NCBI RefSeq assembly: GCF_016907815.1
Contig: NZ_JAFBCQ010000001.1
Span: 3,286,001 to 3,350,000 of the forward strand
DNA length: 64,000 bases
DNA from: Microbacterium aurum
GTDB taxonomy: Bacteria; Actinomycetota; Actinomycetes; Actinomycetales; Microbacteriaceae
Direction: 5' to 3'
The translations under genes and the position numbers were made by a program. Position 1 is the stretch's first letter, and each line of letters starts with the position of its first letter. Positions 35,390 through 43,051 of the stretch are shown in pieces. The notes under the pieces were generated by a model. That model did not search any database. It was not told the DNA's origin and saw only the letters and a program-made list of their open reading frames with translations.

Positions 35390-36817
35390 TCAGACCTTGT
35401 AGCCGTGCTGGCGACGCACGAGCTTGAGAAACATCGACAGCGTCTGCATCACCGTGATGATCCCGACGATCGGCCACCCCACCCACAGGATGGTCGACTG
35501 CACCATGACGGGCAGCATCGTCCAGGTCACCGCGATGGCGATCGCGACGGCGATGACGATGACGAACGGCGCCCAGTACCCGTTGCCGCCGCCGCGCTCG
35601 GCCTTGGCCTGCAGCGCCCAGTTGTCGACCTTCTTGCGCGACAGGAACCGCGTCCACGACCGCAGGAAGTGGCTGATGCGCACCCACATGTAGAGCTCCG
35701 CGGGGAACATCAGCACCGCGAACAGCACGTCACGGGCATCCCGCTCCTTCATCGTCATCGCGATGCGCAGGTTCAGCAGCACCGCGACCACCGGCGGCAG
35801 CAGCCACCACGGCGAGAACACGAACGCGTGGATGGACAGCGACCCGGCCAGCAGCGTCAGGAACGCCACACGGACGAAGAAGTTGGTCAGCATGGAGAAG
35901 TTCTCCAGCCACCGCAGCCGCAGGTTCGGGTGGAACGGCTGCCCCTTCGTGTCGCCGCGCTGACCGGGCCACATCAGTTCGATCGCGCCGTAGGTCCACT
36001 TGACCTGCTGCGCGTCGAGGCTGCGAAGCGTCGTCATCCCGCCCACGTGGGCGCGGGAGAGCGGATTGATCTTGGTGAGGTAGCCGGCGCTCTTGATCTG
36101 CAGCGACAGGAGCGAGTCCTCCACCTCGCTGTCCTTCACCCACGGCGAGGACTGGTGGTTCTCGCGCATCACGTCGCGCAGCGCCTTCGTCGAGAAGATC
36201 GACAGCTGCCCGCCGAGCACCGCCATGTTGCGGCCGCGCAGCAGGTTCTGCATGTTGAACGCCGCGAACTGCGAGCGCTGCCCGGCGATGAGGAACTTGC
36301 CGATGAGACCCTTGATCGGCTTGTCGTCGATTGTGTACACCGCCGAGATCCCGCCAATGCGGGTGTCCGAGACCGCCTCGGACTCCAGGAACTCCACCGC
36401 ACGCGGATCGGCGACCGTGTCGCCGTCCACGCCCAGCAGGTACTCGTAGCCCTCGACCAGCGCGTAGCCGTAGTTCAGCGCCCCGACCTTCTTGTCGGGG
36501 TTCTTGCCGATGTCGTGCACGAACACCTCGGTGAACTGCGGGCCGAGTTCGGTGTACAGCTCGTGCGGGCCGGCGTACTGCGAGGCGATCTTGACCGTGG
36601 CATCCGTCGTGTTGTTCACCACGACGTGGATGACGTCAGGCACCCGGGTCTGGGCGAGCAGGCCCTCGATGACGGCCGCGATCGACTCCTCCTCGTTGTA
36701 GGCGGGGATGACGCAGCCGATCGTCGAGCGGTGCGTCGAGCTGTCGTCGAGCACGGACTCGAAGTCCTCCGGGAAGTGGTGGTCCGCGGCGAGCATGATG
36801 TCGGTCGAGGTGGTCAT
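35390..36817 (-). CDS. GT2-family processive-type glycosyltransferase
   Basis: A 475-residue membrane glycosyltransferase. The GT-A domain starts IGCVIPAYNEEESI and has the DXD-like GVDGDT, then the downstream acceptor motif EVEDSLLSLQIKSAG (ED) and a diverged region near KWTYGAIELMW where QXXRW would lie. Four or five C-terminal membrane segments follow. This resembles polysaccharide synthases of the chitin/hyaluronan/cellulose group; the missing clear QXXRW leaves processivity uncertain. CACAGT six bases ahead of ATG 36817 marks a leaderless start. It is divergent from the histidine kinase gene. Confidence 0.87.
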   Translation of the reverse strand: MTTSTDIMLAADHHFPEDFESVLDDSSTHRSTIGCVIPAYNEEESIAAVIEGLLAQTRVPDVIHVVVNNTTDATVKIASQYAGPHELYTELGPQFTEVFVHDIGKNPDKKVGALNYGYALVEGYEYLLGVDGDTVADPRAVEFLESEAVSDTRIGGISAVYTIDDKPIKGLIGKFLIAGQRSQFAAFNMQNLLRGRNMAVLGGQLSIFSTKALRDVMRENHQSSPWVKDSEVEDSLLSLQIKSAGYLTKINPLSRAHVGGMTTLRSLDAQQVKWTYGAIELMWPGQRGDTKGQPFHPNLRLRWLENFSMLTNFFVRVAFLTLLAGSLSIHAFVFSPWWLLPPVVAVLLNLRIAMTMKERDARDVLFAVLMFPAELYMWVRISHFLRSWTRFLSRKKVDNWALQAKAERGGGNGYWAPFVIVIAVAIAIAVTWTMLPVMVQSTILWVGWPIVGIITVMQTLSMFLKLVRRQHGYKV

Positions 36818-36931
36818 GGCTCCACTGTGGCGGCCCGACCGCAACGAACACCCCGGCCCTGCGCGAGCGATCCGCAAGATTTCCGCAAGAGATCCGCAGG
36901 ATGCCGACGTGAAAGCGCTCCCGAGGCTGGA

Positions 36932-36937
36932 TAGACT
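36932..36937 (+). promoter_or_regulatory. Leaderless -10 box of the histidine kinase
   Basis: TAGACT lies six bases before ATG 36944. Confidence 0.5.
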
Positions 36938-36943
36938 CGCGCC

Positions 36944-38581
36944 ATGGCCACGGTGGAGACCATGACGCTCAGCGCTCCCGTGACCGGTCCGAGTGGCCGC
37001 ACCCGGTCGATCTGGCTGTGGCAGCTGTCGCTGTCGGCGGTCGTGGTCGTGCTGATCCTCGCCGTGCTCGTGCTCGTGCCCGAGCTACTGGCGACGCCCA
37101 CGATGGGCGGCGGCGTCGCGATGATCCTCGCGCTCACCCTCATCACGATGGTCGTGCCGTGGCACCGGGCGAGCTCGACCCTCGTCGGCCTCCTGCCGCT
37201 CGCCGACATCCTCGCCATCGGCCTGCTCACCTTCGGTGGCGACCTGCGGTTCGGGTTCCTCTGGGTGTTCCCGCTCGCCTGGTACGCCAGCCACTTCCGC
37301 CTGGCGTGGATGGTCTCCGCGCTCGCCCTCGTCGCCGCGATCATCGTGTTCGACGCGCTCACGCACAGCCCCAGCCCCTTCAGCACGCTGCGGTTCCTCG
37401 TGGTGCTGCTGTCGCTGACCTTCATCTCCATCACGATCTACAACAGCGCCCGCCGCTCCGCCGCCTTCACCCGGCTGCTGCGTCGCCAGAGCGAGCGCCT
37501 CGAGGCGACGCTGGAACGCGTCCGGGCGCAGGAGCGTCGCGTCAACCAGGTGCTCAACGGACTCGACTCCGCCATCACCCGCGTCGACCGCGACGGCCGG
37601 CTGCTCGGCGTCAACGACGCCTACATCGCCCTCTACAGCATCGACCACCGCGACACCTCTCGGCCGGCGACCTCGGTCGAGTACGACGACCGAGGCGGGC
37701 GTGCCCTGCGTGAGAACGAGCGCCTCGCCGCGCGCGCCGCCCGCGGCGAGATCTTCAGCGACGAGCGGCTGTGGCTCTACGACGCCGAAGGCCGCTGGCA
37801 CATCCTGTCGGCTTCCACCCGCGAGCTGGTCAGCGGCCCTGGCGAACCCGACACGACGCTCCTCGTCGTCCGCGACGTCACCGAGGCGGTCGAGACCGAG
37901 AACGCACGCCGGAGCCTCGCCACGACCGTCACTCACGAGCTCGCCAACCCGCTCACCGCGATCATCGGGTACACCGACCTGATGCTCGAAGACGCCACCA
38001 CCGGCACCGACCGCGAGCGCCTCGAGCTGATCGACGCGGCCGCCGCGCGCATGGAGCGGCTCATCGCCGAGGTTCTCCGCGCCGGTGGGCACCAGCCGCG
38101 CAGCGACCAGCGGCGCGACGTGGACCTGCAGGCGCTGCTGGCGGCATCCGTCGAGTCGTTCACGCCCGCCGCCACCGCCGGCGACGTCGCCCTGGTCCTC
38201 CATCCCGCCCCGCCGACGCCGATCGTGGCCGACGGCTTCCGGTTGCGCCAGATGTTCGACAACCTGGTGAGCAACGCCGTGAAATACACCCCGCGCGCCG
38301 GCACCGTCGACGTCGCCGTCAACACCGAGGGGACGGATGCCGTGGTCACGATCACCGACACCGGCATCGGCATCGGCGCCGACGACCTGCCCCGCATCTT
38401 CGGCGACTACTTCCGCGCCGAGACCGCCCGCGAAGCCGGGCTGCCCGGCACGGGCCTCGGCATGGGGATCTCCCGCGCCATCGTCGAGGAGCACGGCGGC
38501 ACCCTGGAGCTCACCAGCGAACCCGGCGCCGGCACGACGGCCACCGTCCGGCTGCCGCGGGGTGAGGACCACCATGACTGA
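36944..38581 (+). CDS. Membrane sensor histidine kinase with PAS domain
   Basis: A 545-residue sensor kinase. Five or six N-terminal membrane helices (about 25-175) form the input module, followed by a coiled-coil linker, a PAS domain (about 200-310, with ITRVDRDGRLLGVNDAY), a HisKA dimerisation domain with the phospho-acceptor in VTHELANPLTAIIGY, and a HATPase_c domain with N box DNLVSNAVKYT, G1 DTGIGIG and G2 GTGLGMGIS. Its input module matches the broken kinase at 41257, so it could serve either nearby response regulator. Its stop overlaps the next gene by eight bases. Confidence 0.93.
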   Translation: MATVETMTLSAPVTGPSGRTRSIWLWQLSLSAVVVVLILAVLVLVPELLATPTMGGGVAMILALTLITMVVPWHRASSTLVGLLPLADILAIGLLTFGGDLRFGFLWVFPLAWYASHFRLAWMVSALALVAAIIVFDALTHSPSPFSTLRFLVVLLSLTFISITIYNSARRSAAFTRLLRRQSERLEATLERVRAQERRVNQVLNGLDSAITRVDRDGRLLGVNDAYIALYSIDHRDTSRPATSVEYDDRGGRALRENERLAARAARGEIFSDERLWLYDAEGRWHILSASTRELVSGPGEPDTTLLVVRDVTEAVETENARRSLATTVTHELANPLTAIIGYTDLMLEDATTGTDRERLELIDAAAARMERLIAEVLRAGGHQPRSDQRRDVDLQALLAASVESFTPAATAGDVALVLHPAPPTPIVADGFRLRQMFDNLVSNAVKYTPRAGTVDVAVNTEGTDAVVTITDTGIGIGADDLPRIFGDYFRAETAREAGLPGTGLGMGISRAIVEEHGGTLELTSEPGAGTTATVRLPRGEDHHD

Positions 38582-39674
38582 CGTGCAGGTGCTGCAGATC
38601 GCGCAGTGCGTCATCGCGACGATCGCGACCATCTGCATGGTCGGCCTCGGCTTCCTCTACCGCCCGGGGCGCGCGACGACGCTGTGGTCGCTCACCTTCA
38701 TCCTCGCCATGGCGACGTCGTACACCGACGTCGTGGCGACCATCCTCGGCTCCGACACGCTGCGCCGCGCCGCCCTCGGGCTGCTGCTGTGCGCGCCGGG
38801 GCTCATCTGGGCGGGACTGCGCGCCTACCGCGGCGCCCGCGCCCACAGCTGGATCGCCCTCCTCGCGGGAATCGCCGGGGCGATCGCGCTGGCCACGCTC
38901 AGCGACACCGCGTACCCGTGGGGTGTGCGCGCCGCCTACGCGGTCTCGGCCGTGTTCGCCGCTCTGACCACGCTCGAGCTCGTGCGCCGGCCGGAGCGCG
39001 GCGGCGGCACGTCGTTCCCGCTGTCGCTGTTCTCGCTGCTGTTCGTCGCGGTCGGGATCACGACGGCGAGCGCCGGCGCGCTCACGACCGACGAGACCGA
39101 CCTCGCGTCCCTCCGGCTCGTCAACGGCTTCGGCATGCTCGCGTACATCACGTGCGCGCTCGTGACGCTGCTCTTCCTCGCCCGGGGCGGTGCGGTGGAC
39201 GCGTCGCGCGGGGTGTTCCCCGAGGTCGCCGCCGAGCGCCTGCGCCGCGCGCAGGCCGCCGGCGAGCGGTCGTGGGCGCTGCTGTATGTGCGCGTCGACG
39301 ACGCGGCCGACCTCCGCGCCGTCCGCGGTGACGCCGGCTACGCGGCCGTCCTCGCGGCGGTGCACGACGACATCTGCGAGGCGTTCCCCACCGAGGCCGA
39401 CATCGGACGCGTCGCCCTCGACGCGTACGCGGTGCTCGTCGCGCAGCCGCCGACGGTGCTCCGCGAGCGGGTGCGCACGCTGCTGCGCACGATCGCCGCG
39501 CCCGAACCGACGCAGGATGTCAGCGTGTCGGCATCCGTCGGCTGGGCCGGGGTCGCGGAGCAGGGATACGCGCTGGACGACCTCCTCGCCGCGGCGCGGA
39601 CGTCGGCGAGCGCCGCGGCCGGGGCCGGCGGCGACCGGTGGGAGCGGGCGGTGGGCCGGGCCGCGGCCGACTGA
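38574..39674 (+). CDS. Membrane protein with degenerate GGDEF domain
   Basis: A 366-residue protein with seven or eight N-terminal membrane helices (about 5-210) and a C-terminal domain with the layout of a diguanylate cyclase (VAAERLRRAQAAGERSWALL, a later SVSASVGWAGV and a final helix). The active-site position reads GRVALDAY where a cyclase would have GGDEF or GGEEF, so catalysis is unlikely and a sensory or binding role is more probable. It overlaps the histidine kinase by eight bases and is surely co-translated with it. Confidence 0.75.
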   Translation: MTDVQVLQIAQCVIATIATICMVGLGFLYRPGRATTLWSLTFILAMATSYTDVVATILGSDTLRRAALGLLLCAPGLIWAGLRAYRGARAHSWIALLAGIAGAIALATLSDTAYPWGVRAAYAVSAVFAALTTLELVRRPERGGGTSFPLSLFSLLFVAVGITTASAGALTTDETDLASLRLVNGFGMLAYITCALVTLLFLARGGAVDASRGVFPEVAAERLRRAQAAGERSWALLYVRVDDAADLRAVRGDAGYAAVLAAVHDDICEAFPTEADIGRVALDAYAVLVAQPPTVLRERVRTLLRTIAAPEPTQDVSVSASVGWAGVAEQGYALDDLLAAARTSASAAAGAGGDRWERAVGRAAAD

Positions 39675-39712
39675 GCGTCCGACCCGGGGTCGCGCCGGTC
39701 GGCCTCGCCGGA

Positions 39713-40303
39713 TCAGCCGCGCGCGATCGCGACGGTGAGGGTGTCGGTGGCGGTCTGCTTCGCGTATTCGGTCGAGGTGGGCGTCGTCTGCACGAGGAAG
39801 TCGTACGTGAACTCGAGCGTCACAAACGTCGCCTCGGCGGGCACCGCGCCGACCGTGAACACCTGAGAGTAGCTGTACGGGCTCAGCACCAGATAACCCG
39901 GAGCGGTCGTCGCCTGGTCGACCTGCGGGGCGAGCGGGTCGAGGCTGCCCGCCGCGTTGCCGGGCACGGCCACCATCGTCGCCTTCTGCAGGTACACCTT
40001 CTGCCCGTCCGAGGGTGTCACCGTGGTCACGAGCGACAGCTTGACGGGCTTGAGCGCCGAGGCCGTCCACTTGTCCATCGTGAGATCCGACCAGTAGTCC
40101 ACCGTCGCGGCGACCGCCCCGGCCGTGAGGGAGCGCTGGGTGGAGCCCGTCGACAGGTCGTTCGGAACCGGGGTCGGCGGGGTCGTCGCCGTCGCGCTGG
40201 CATCCGGCGATGCGGTCGGGTCCGCCCACGGCGGCGCCCCGCAGCCGGTGAGGCCGATCGCCAACGCCGCGATCGCCGCCGCAACCGGTATCCGCTTGCC
40301 CAT
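39713..40303 (-). CDS. Secreted lipoprotein, unknown function
   Basis: A 196-residue lipoprotein: signal peptide with lipobox LTGC (Cys21 would be lipidated), a Pro/Thr/Ser/Ala-rich linker (to about 50), then a beta-rich domain with VYLQKATMVAVPG and FVTLEFTYDF. It resembles actinobacterial substrate- or cell-wall-associated lipoproteins, but I cannot name a family. GGGAGGGG precedes ATG 40303, and TAGACT (40331-40336, minus) is a likely -10. It sits between two signalling operons on the opposite strand. Confidence 0.8.
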   Translation of the reverse strand: MGKRIPVAAAIAALAIGLTGCGAPPWADPTASPDASATATTPPTPVPNDLSTGSTQRSLTAGAVAATVDYWSDLTMDKWTASALKPVKLSLVTTVTPSDGQKVYLQKATMVAVPGNAAGSLDPLAPQVDQATTAPGYLVLSPYSYSQVFTVGAVPAEATFVTLEFTYDFLVQTTPTSTEYAKQTATDTLTVAIARG

Positions 40304-40379
40304 TTCTGCCCCTCCCGACCCGTGCCGGTCAGTCTATGTCGTGACCGCGACGGTGACGGTGGCGGGGCCGGAGCCGGAT

Positions 40380-40412
40380 TTGAGTCAGCATTGAGTCAGC
40401 GCTGAGCCGGCG
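40380..40412 (+). promoter_or_regulatory. Three 11-base direct repeats, OmpR-type box
   Basis: TTGAGTCAGCA (40380-40390), TTGAGTCAGCG (40391-40401) and CTGAGCCGGCG (40402-40412) stand head to tail with exact 11-base spacing, the geometry bound by OmpR/PhoB-family dimers. They lie about 75 bases upstream of the response regulator start, ahead of a -10-like CACAAT near 40450. Confidence 0.65.
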
Positions 40413-40486
40413 CAGAGTTTACGGCATAGGCAACCCCGACCGTTCTGGCACAATCGACCTATCCATCACATGAGCGGGAGATCGGC

Positions 40487-41260
40487 ATGAGCGATCACGC
40501 GCCGGCGCAGACCGCCGTCGTCATCGATGACGACCCCGACGTCCGCGACCTGCTCGTCCAGGTGCTCTCCAGCGCCGGCTTCTCCGTCATCGCCGCCGAG
40601 AACGGCTACGACGGGGTGGAGGCGGTCTTCGCACACAACCCCGACATCACGACGCTCGACGTGAACATGCCCGGCATCGACGGCTTCGAGACCGCCCGGC
40701 GCATCCGCGAGCGCAGCGACACCTACATCATGCTGATCACCGCGCTCACCGACGACGCCGACGCGATCCTCGGGTTCAGCGTCGGCGCCGACGACGTCGT
40801 CACCAAGCCCTTCCGTGCCCGCGAACTGCGGGCGCGGGTGCTGGCCGCGCAGAAGCGCCGCACGGCACGATCCGCGGGCGCCCCGGCATCCGTCGCCGCG
40901 CCCGCATCAACGCCGGTCGGCGTGCTCGTGGGAGCCAACGGGCTGGAAGTGCATCGCAGCACCCACGCCGTCACCCTCGATGGTGAACCCGTCATCCTGA
41001 CCCGCACCGAGTTCGAGCTGCTCGCGACGCTCCTGGAAGCGGCGCCCGAAGTCCGCAGCAAGGCCGACCTCGTGGGGGCGCTGCGCGACGAGCCGGCTGG
41101 CTCGATCCGTGTGACGGATGCCGACGAGCGCGCGATCGAGACTCATATGACGAATCTGCGCCGCAAGCTCGGCGACAGTGCCGCCGAGCCACGGTTCATC
41201 GAGACCCTGCGCGCCGTCGGCTACCGGGCACTCGTGCCCGACCGCTCCGCCGTGCGATGA
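40487..41260 (+). CDS. OmpR-type response regulator
   Basis: A 257-residue regulator: receiver domain with Asp58 as phospho-acceptor and Lys107, a short Ala/Pro linker, and a winged-helix output domain (about 165-252, ILTRTEFELLATLLEA and ETHMTNLRRKLGD). The ribosome site GGGAG is seven bases before ATG 40487. Three 11-base direct repeats upstream suggest autoregulation. Its stop overlaps the start of a histidine kinase that is now a pseudogene, so the cognate kinase is lost; the intact homologue at 36944 is a candidate replacement. Confidence 0.93.
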   Translation: MSDHAPAQTAVVIDDDPDVRDLLVQVLSSAGFSVIAAENGYDGVEAVFAHNPDITTLDVNMPGIDGFETARRIRERSDTYIMLITALTDDADAILGFSVGADDVVTKPFRARELRARVLAAQKRRTARSAGAPASVAAPASTPVGVLVGANGLEVHRSTHAVTLDGEPVILTRTEFELLATLLEAAPEVRSKADLVGALRDEPAGSIRVTDADERAIETHMTNLRRKLGDSAAEPRFIETLRAVGYRALVPDRSAVR

Positions 41261-41969
41261 GCCCGGCGTCCGTCCGCACGCGCTCGATCTGGCGATGGCA
41301 GCTGATCCTCGCCGCGGCGACGGTCAGCGTGACAGCCACGATGGCGGTGCTCGACCCGGCGCGGCTGACGGAGCCTGCGTTCCCCGGCGGGAGCATCGCG
41401 GTCGTCCTGCTCACCGCGGTCACCCTTCTGGTGCCGTGGCAACGGGTGCCGCCGGGAGGAGCGCTGCTGCTGCCGCTCGCGGGCATCGTCGCGATCGGCG
41501 TCCCGTCCTTCGGCGGACAGACCCGTGCGTCGCTGCTGTGGGTCTTCCCCATCGCCTGGATCGCTACCTACTACCCGATGCCGGCGCTCGGCGCGGCGCC
41601 CGGGCTCATCGGGGTCTTCCTCACGGTCGACGCCTTCGTCGGCGACATGCAGCCGGCGCTCGTGCAACGGGCTGTCATCGTGCTGCTCTGCCTCGGATTC
41701 ATGGGCGTGACGATCAGCGTGCGGCATCCGAGATGCTCGTCGTCGTGGCGGACACCGGAATCGGCATGAATGCGCACGACCGCGACCGGCTCTTCGAGCG
41801 CGGGTACCGCAGCGACGCGGCGCGGGCATCGGGGATCCCCGGTGCCGGCATCGGCATGGCCGTCGTCGGTGAGATCATCGAACAGCACGCCGGTTCGTTG
41901 AACGTGGAGTCGGCGATCGGCCGCGGAGCGTCACATCGGTGGGTGCCGACGTCAAGGGCAAACGCGTGA
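41257..41969 (+). pseudogene. Histidine kinase broken by an internal deletion
   Basis: The frame from ATG 41257 encodes the same six-helix input module as the kinase at 36944 (shared RTRSIWxWQL, VPWxR, LLWVFP, A-W-A-xYYP-like words). Near 41725 it jumps to a HATPase fragment in another frame: MLVVVADTGIGMNAHDRDRL, then GIPGAGIGMAVVGEIIEQHA. PAS, HisKA with its phospho-histidine and the N box are gone, removing about 300 codons and shifting frame, so no functional kinase can be made. The last codons (after GRGAS) also depart from the family. It still overlaps the intact regulator gene by four bases. Confidence 0.9.
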
Positions 41970-42136
41970 TCACGTTGTCGTATTCGGGCTCACTCACGGC
42001 AAACCCCTCGCAGAATACGGGAGGTACCGTCTTGCAGGTACCCCTCGCAAGCGTCCCCTCTTCTGGTGGCTCGATTTCGATGTCAGCGTGGGCAACGAAC
42101 TCCAACACGATTAGCGCAGCGACGAGTATCAGCTGA
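41939..42136 (+). other. Fragment of an unrecognised secreted-type gene
   Basis: A frame of 65 codons beginning VGADVKGKRVITLSYSG and ending SWATNSNTISAATSIS-like residues is less GC-rich than its surroundings and reads like the C-terminal end of an extracellular beta-rich protein. It overlaps the tail of the kinase remnant and has no convincing ribosome site. I take it as a relic joined here by the same or a later rearrangement. Confidence 0.3.
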
Positions 42137-42269
42137 CGATCTCTGGCGACGGCACGGTACAGGAGCCGGCACTCGCGGCACCCGCGCGGATGCAATCCGT
42201 CACGCGTCGGGCGAGCGGCGACTCCCTGGGCCCGCACCGCGGCGCGCAGGACGCGCTACAATGTAGTGC
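41970..42269. other. Decayed region before the toxin-antitoxin pair
   Basis: Apart from the 65-codon fragment and the toxin-antitoxin promoter at the end, I see no gene. Base composition between 41960 and 42130 is lower in GC than the rest of the window. Confidence 0.4.
42256..42266 (+). promoter_or_regulatory. Promoter/operator of the toxin-antitoxin pair
   Basis: The perfect odd palindrome CTACA-A-TGTAG contains the -10 box TACAAT (42257-42262), which lies seven bases before ATG 42270. An operator overlapping the -10 of a leaderless gene fits autorepression by the antitoxin. Confidence 0.6.
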
Positions 42270-42692
42270 ATGGGGAGTTCGCCACTGTCGATCCGGTTCG
42301 ACGATGCCGTTCTGGAACGGCTCCGTCGTCGCGCGAGCGCGCGGGACGCGACTGCCTCGGGCTGGGCGCAGCGCCTCGTGGATGAAGGGTTGCGGCAGCA
42401 GGAGTTTGTGGGCATCGTCTTCCGCGACGGCCCGTCCGGGCGGCGAGCGGGGCTGATGGGCGGTCCGGATGTCTGGGAGGTCGTCTCCGCGGTGCGCGGT
42501 TCGGACCAGCGCGGCGATGCCGCGATCGTCGCTGCGGCGCGTGATCTCGATCTGAGCGTCGCGCGCGTTCAGACGGCCGTCGCGTACTACGGTGCTCACG
42601 CGGAGGAGATCGACGCCGAGATCGTTGAGAACGAGATCGCCGCGGACGAAGCTCTCCGGGCGTGGCGCGCTCAGCAGCAGCTTCTCTCGTGA
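42270..42692 (+). CDS. Antitoxin-like DUF433-type protein
   Basis: A 140-residue protein. The first 40 residues look like a ribbon-helix-helix DNA-binding segment (LSIRFDDAVLERLRRRASAR), followed by a DUF433-like part (GGPDVWEVVSAV, then LDLSVARVQTAVAYYGAHAEEIDAE), the usual antitoxin partner of DUF5615 toxins. It probably binds both the toxin and the palindrome over its own promoter. Its stop overlaps the toxin GTG by four bases. Confidence 0.8.
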   Translation: MGSSPLSIRFDDAVLERLRRRASARDATASGWAQRLVDEGLRQQEFVGIVFRDGPSGRRAGLMGGPDVWEVVSAVRGSDQRGDAAIVAAARDLDLSVARVQTAVAYYGAHAEEIDAEIVENEIAADEALRAWRAQQQLLS

Positions 42693-43048
42693 CGGAGCGG
42701 CTGCTGCTCGACGAGCACTATTCAGGGTCGATCGCCGACGCCCTCCTGGAGCGGGGTCACGACGTCATCGCCGTCGTCGCCGACCTCGACCTCCGCGGAG
42801 CGAGCGACGCCGAGGTCTACCGATGGGCAGCCGAGAACGACCGCCGCGTGGTCACGGAGAACGTCAAGGACTTTCGACCGTTGCTGATGCAGGCTCAAGC
42901 GTCGGATGGCCCTGCAGCCGCGCTGCTGCTCGTCTCTCCGCGCCGGTTCCCGCGTGGGCGCGGAGACCGAGCATCGGCGATCATCGCCGCGCTCGAGACA
43001 TGGCTGGAGGCCGGCGAGCCGCGTCCGATCGAGGATTGGCTGGCCTGA
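42689..43048 (+). CDS. DUF5615 PIN-like toxin
   Basis: A 119-residue PIN-like protein: RLLLDEHYSGSIADALLERG at the N-terminus with the first acidic residues, AEVYRWAAENDRRVVTENVKDF in the middle with more acidic positions, and a C-terminal helix. PIN-fold toxins are usually Mg-dependent RNases. GTG 42689 overlaps the antitoxin stop (GTGA). Start and pairing are clear; cleavage target is unknown. Confidence 0.83.
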   Translation: MTERLLLDEHYSGSIADALLERGHDVIAVVADLDLRGASDAEVYRWAAENDRRVVTENVKDFRPLLMQAQASDGPAAALLLVSPRRFPRGRGDRASAIIAALETWLEAGEPRPIEDWLA

Positions 43049-43051
43049 GTG

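Noticed and set aside
35003..36934. A 643-codon open frame on the plus strand
   Set aside because: Antisense to the GT2 glycosyltransferase and crossing the palindrome; no domain.
38574..39674. An active diguanylate cyclase
   Set aside because: The catalytic motif position reads GRVALDAY rather than GGDEF/GGEEF.
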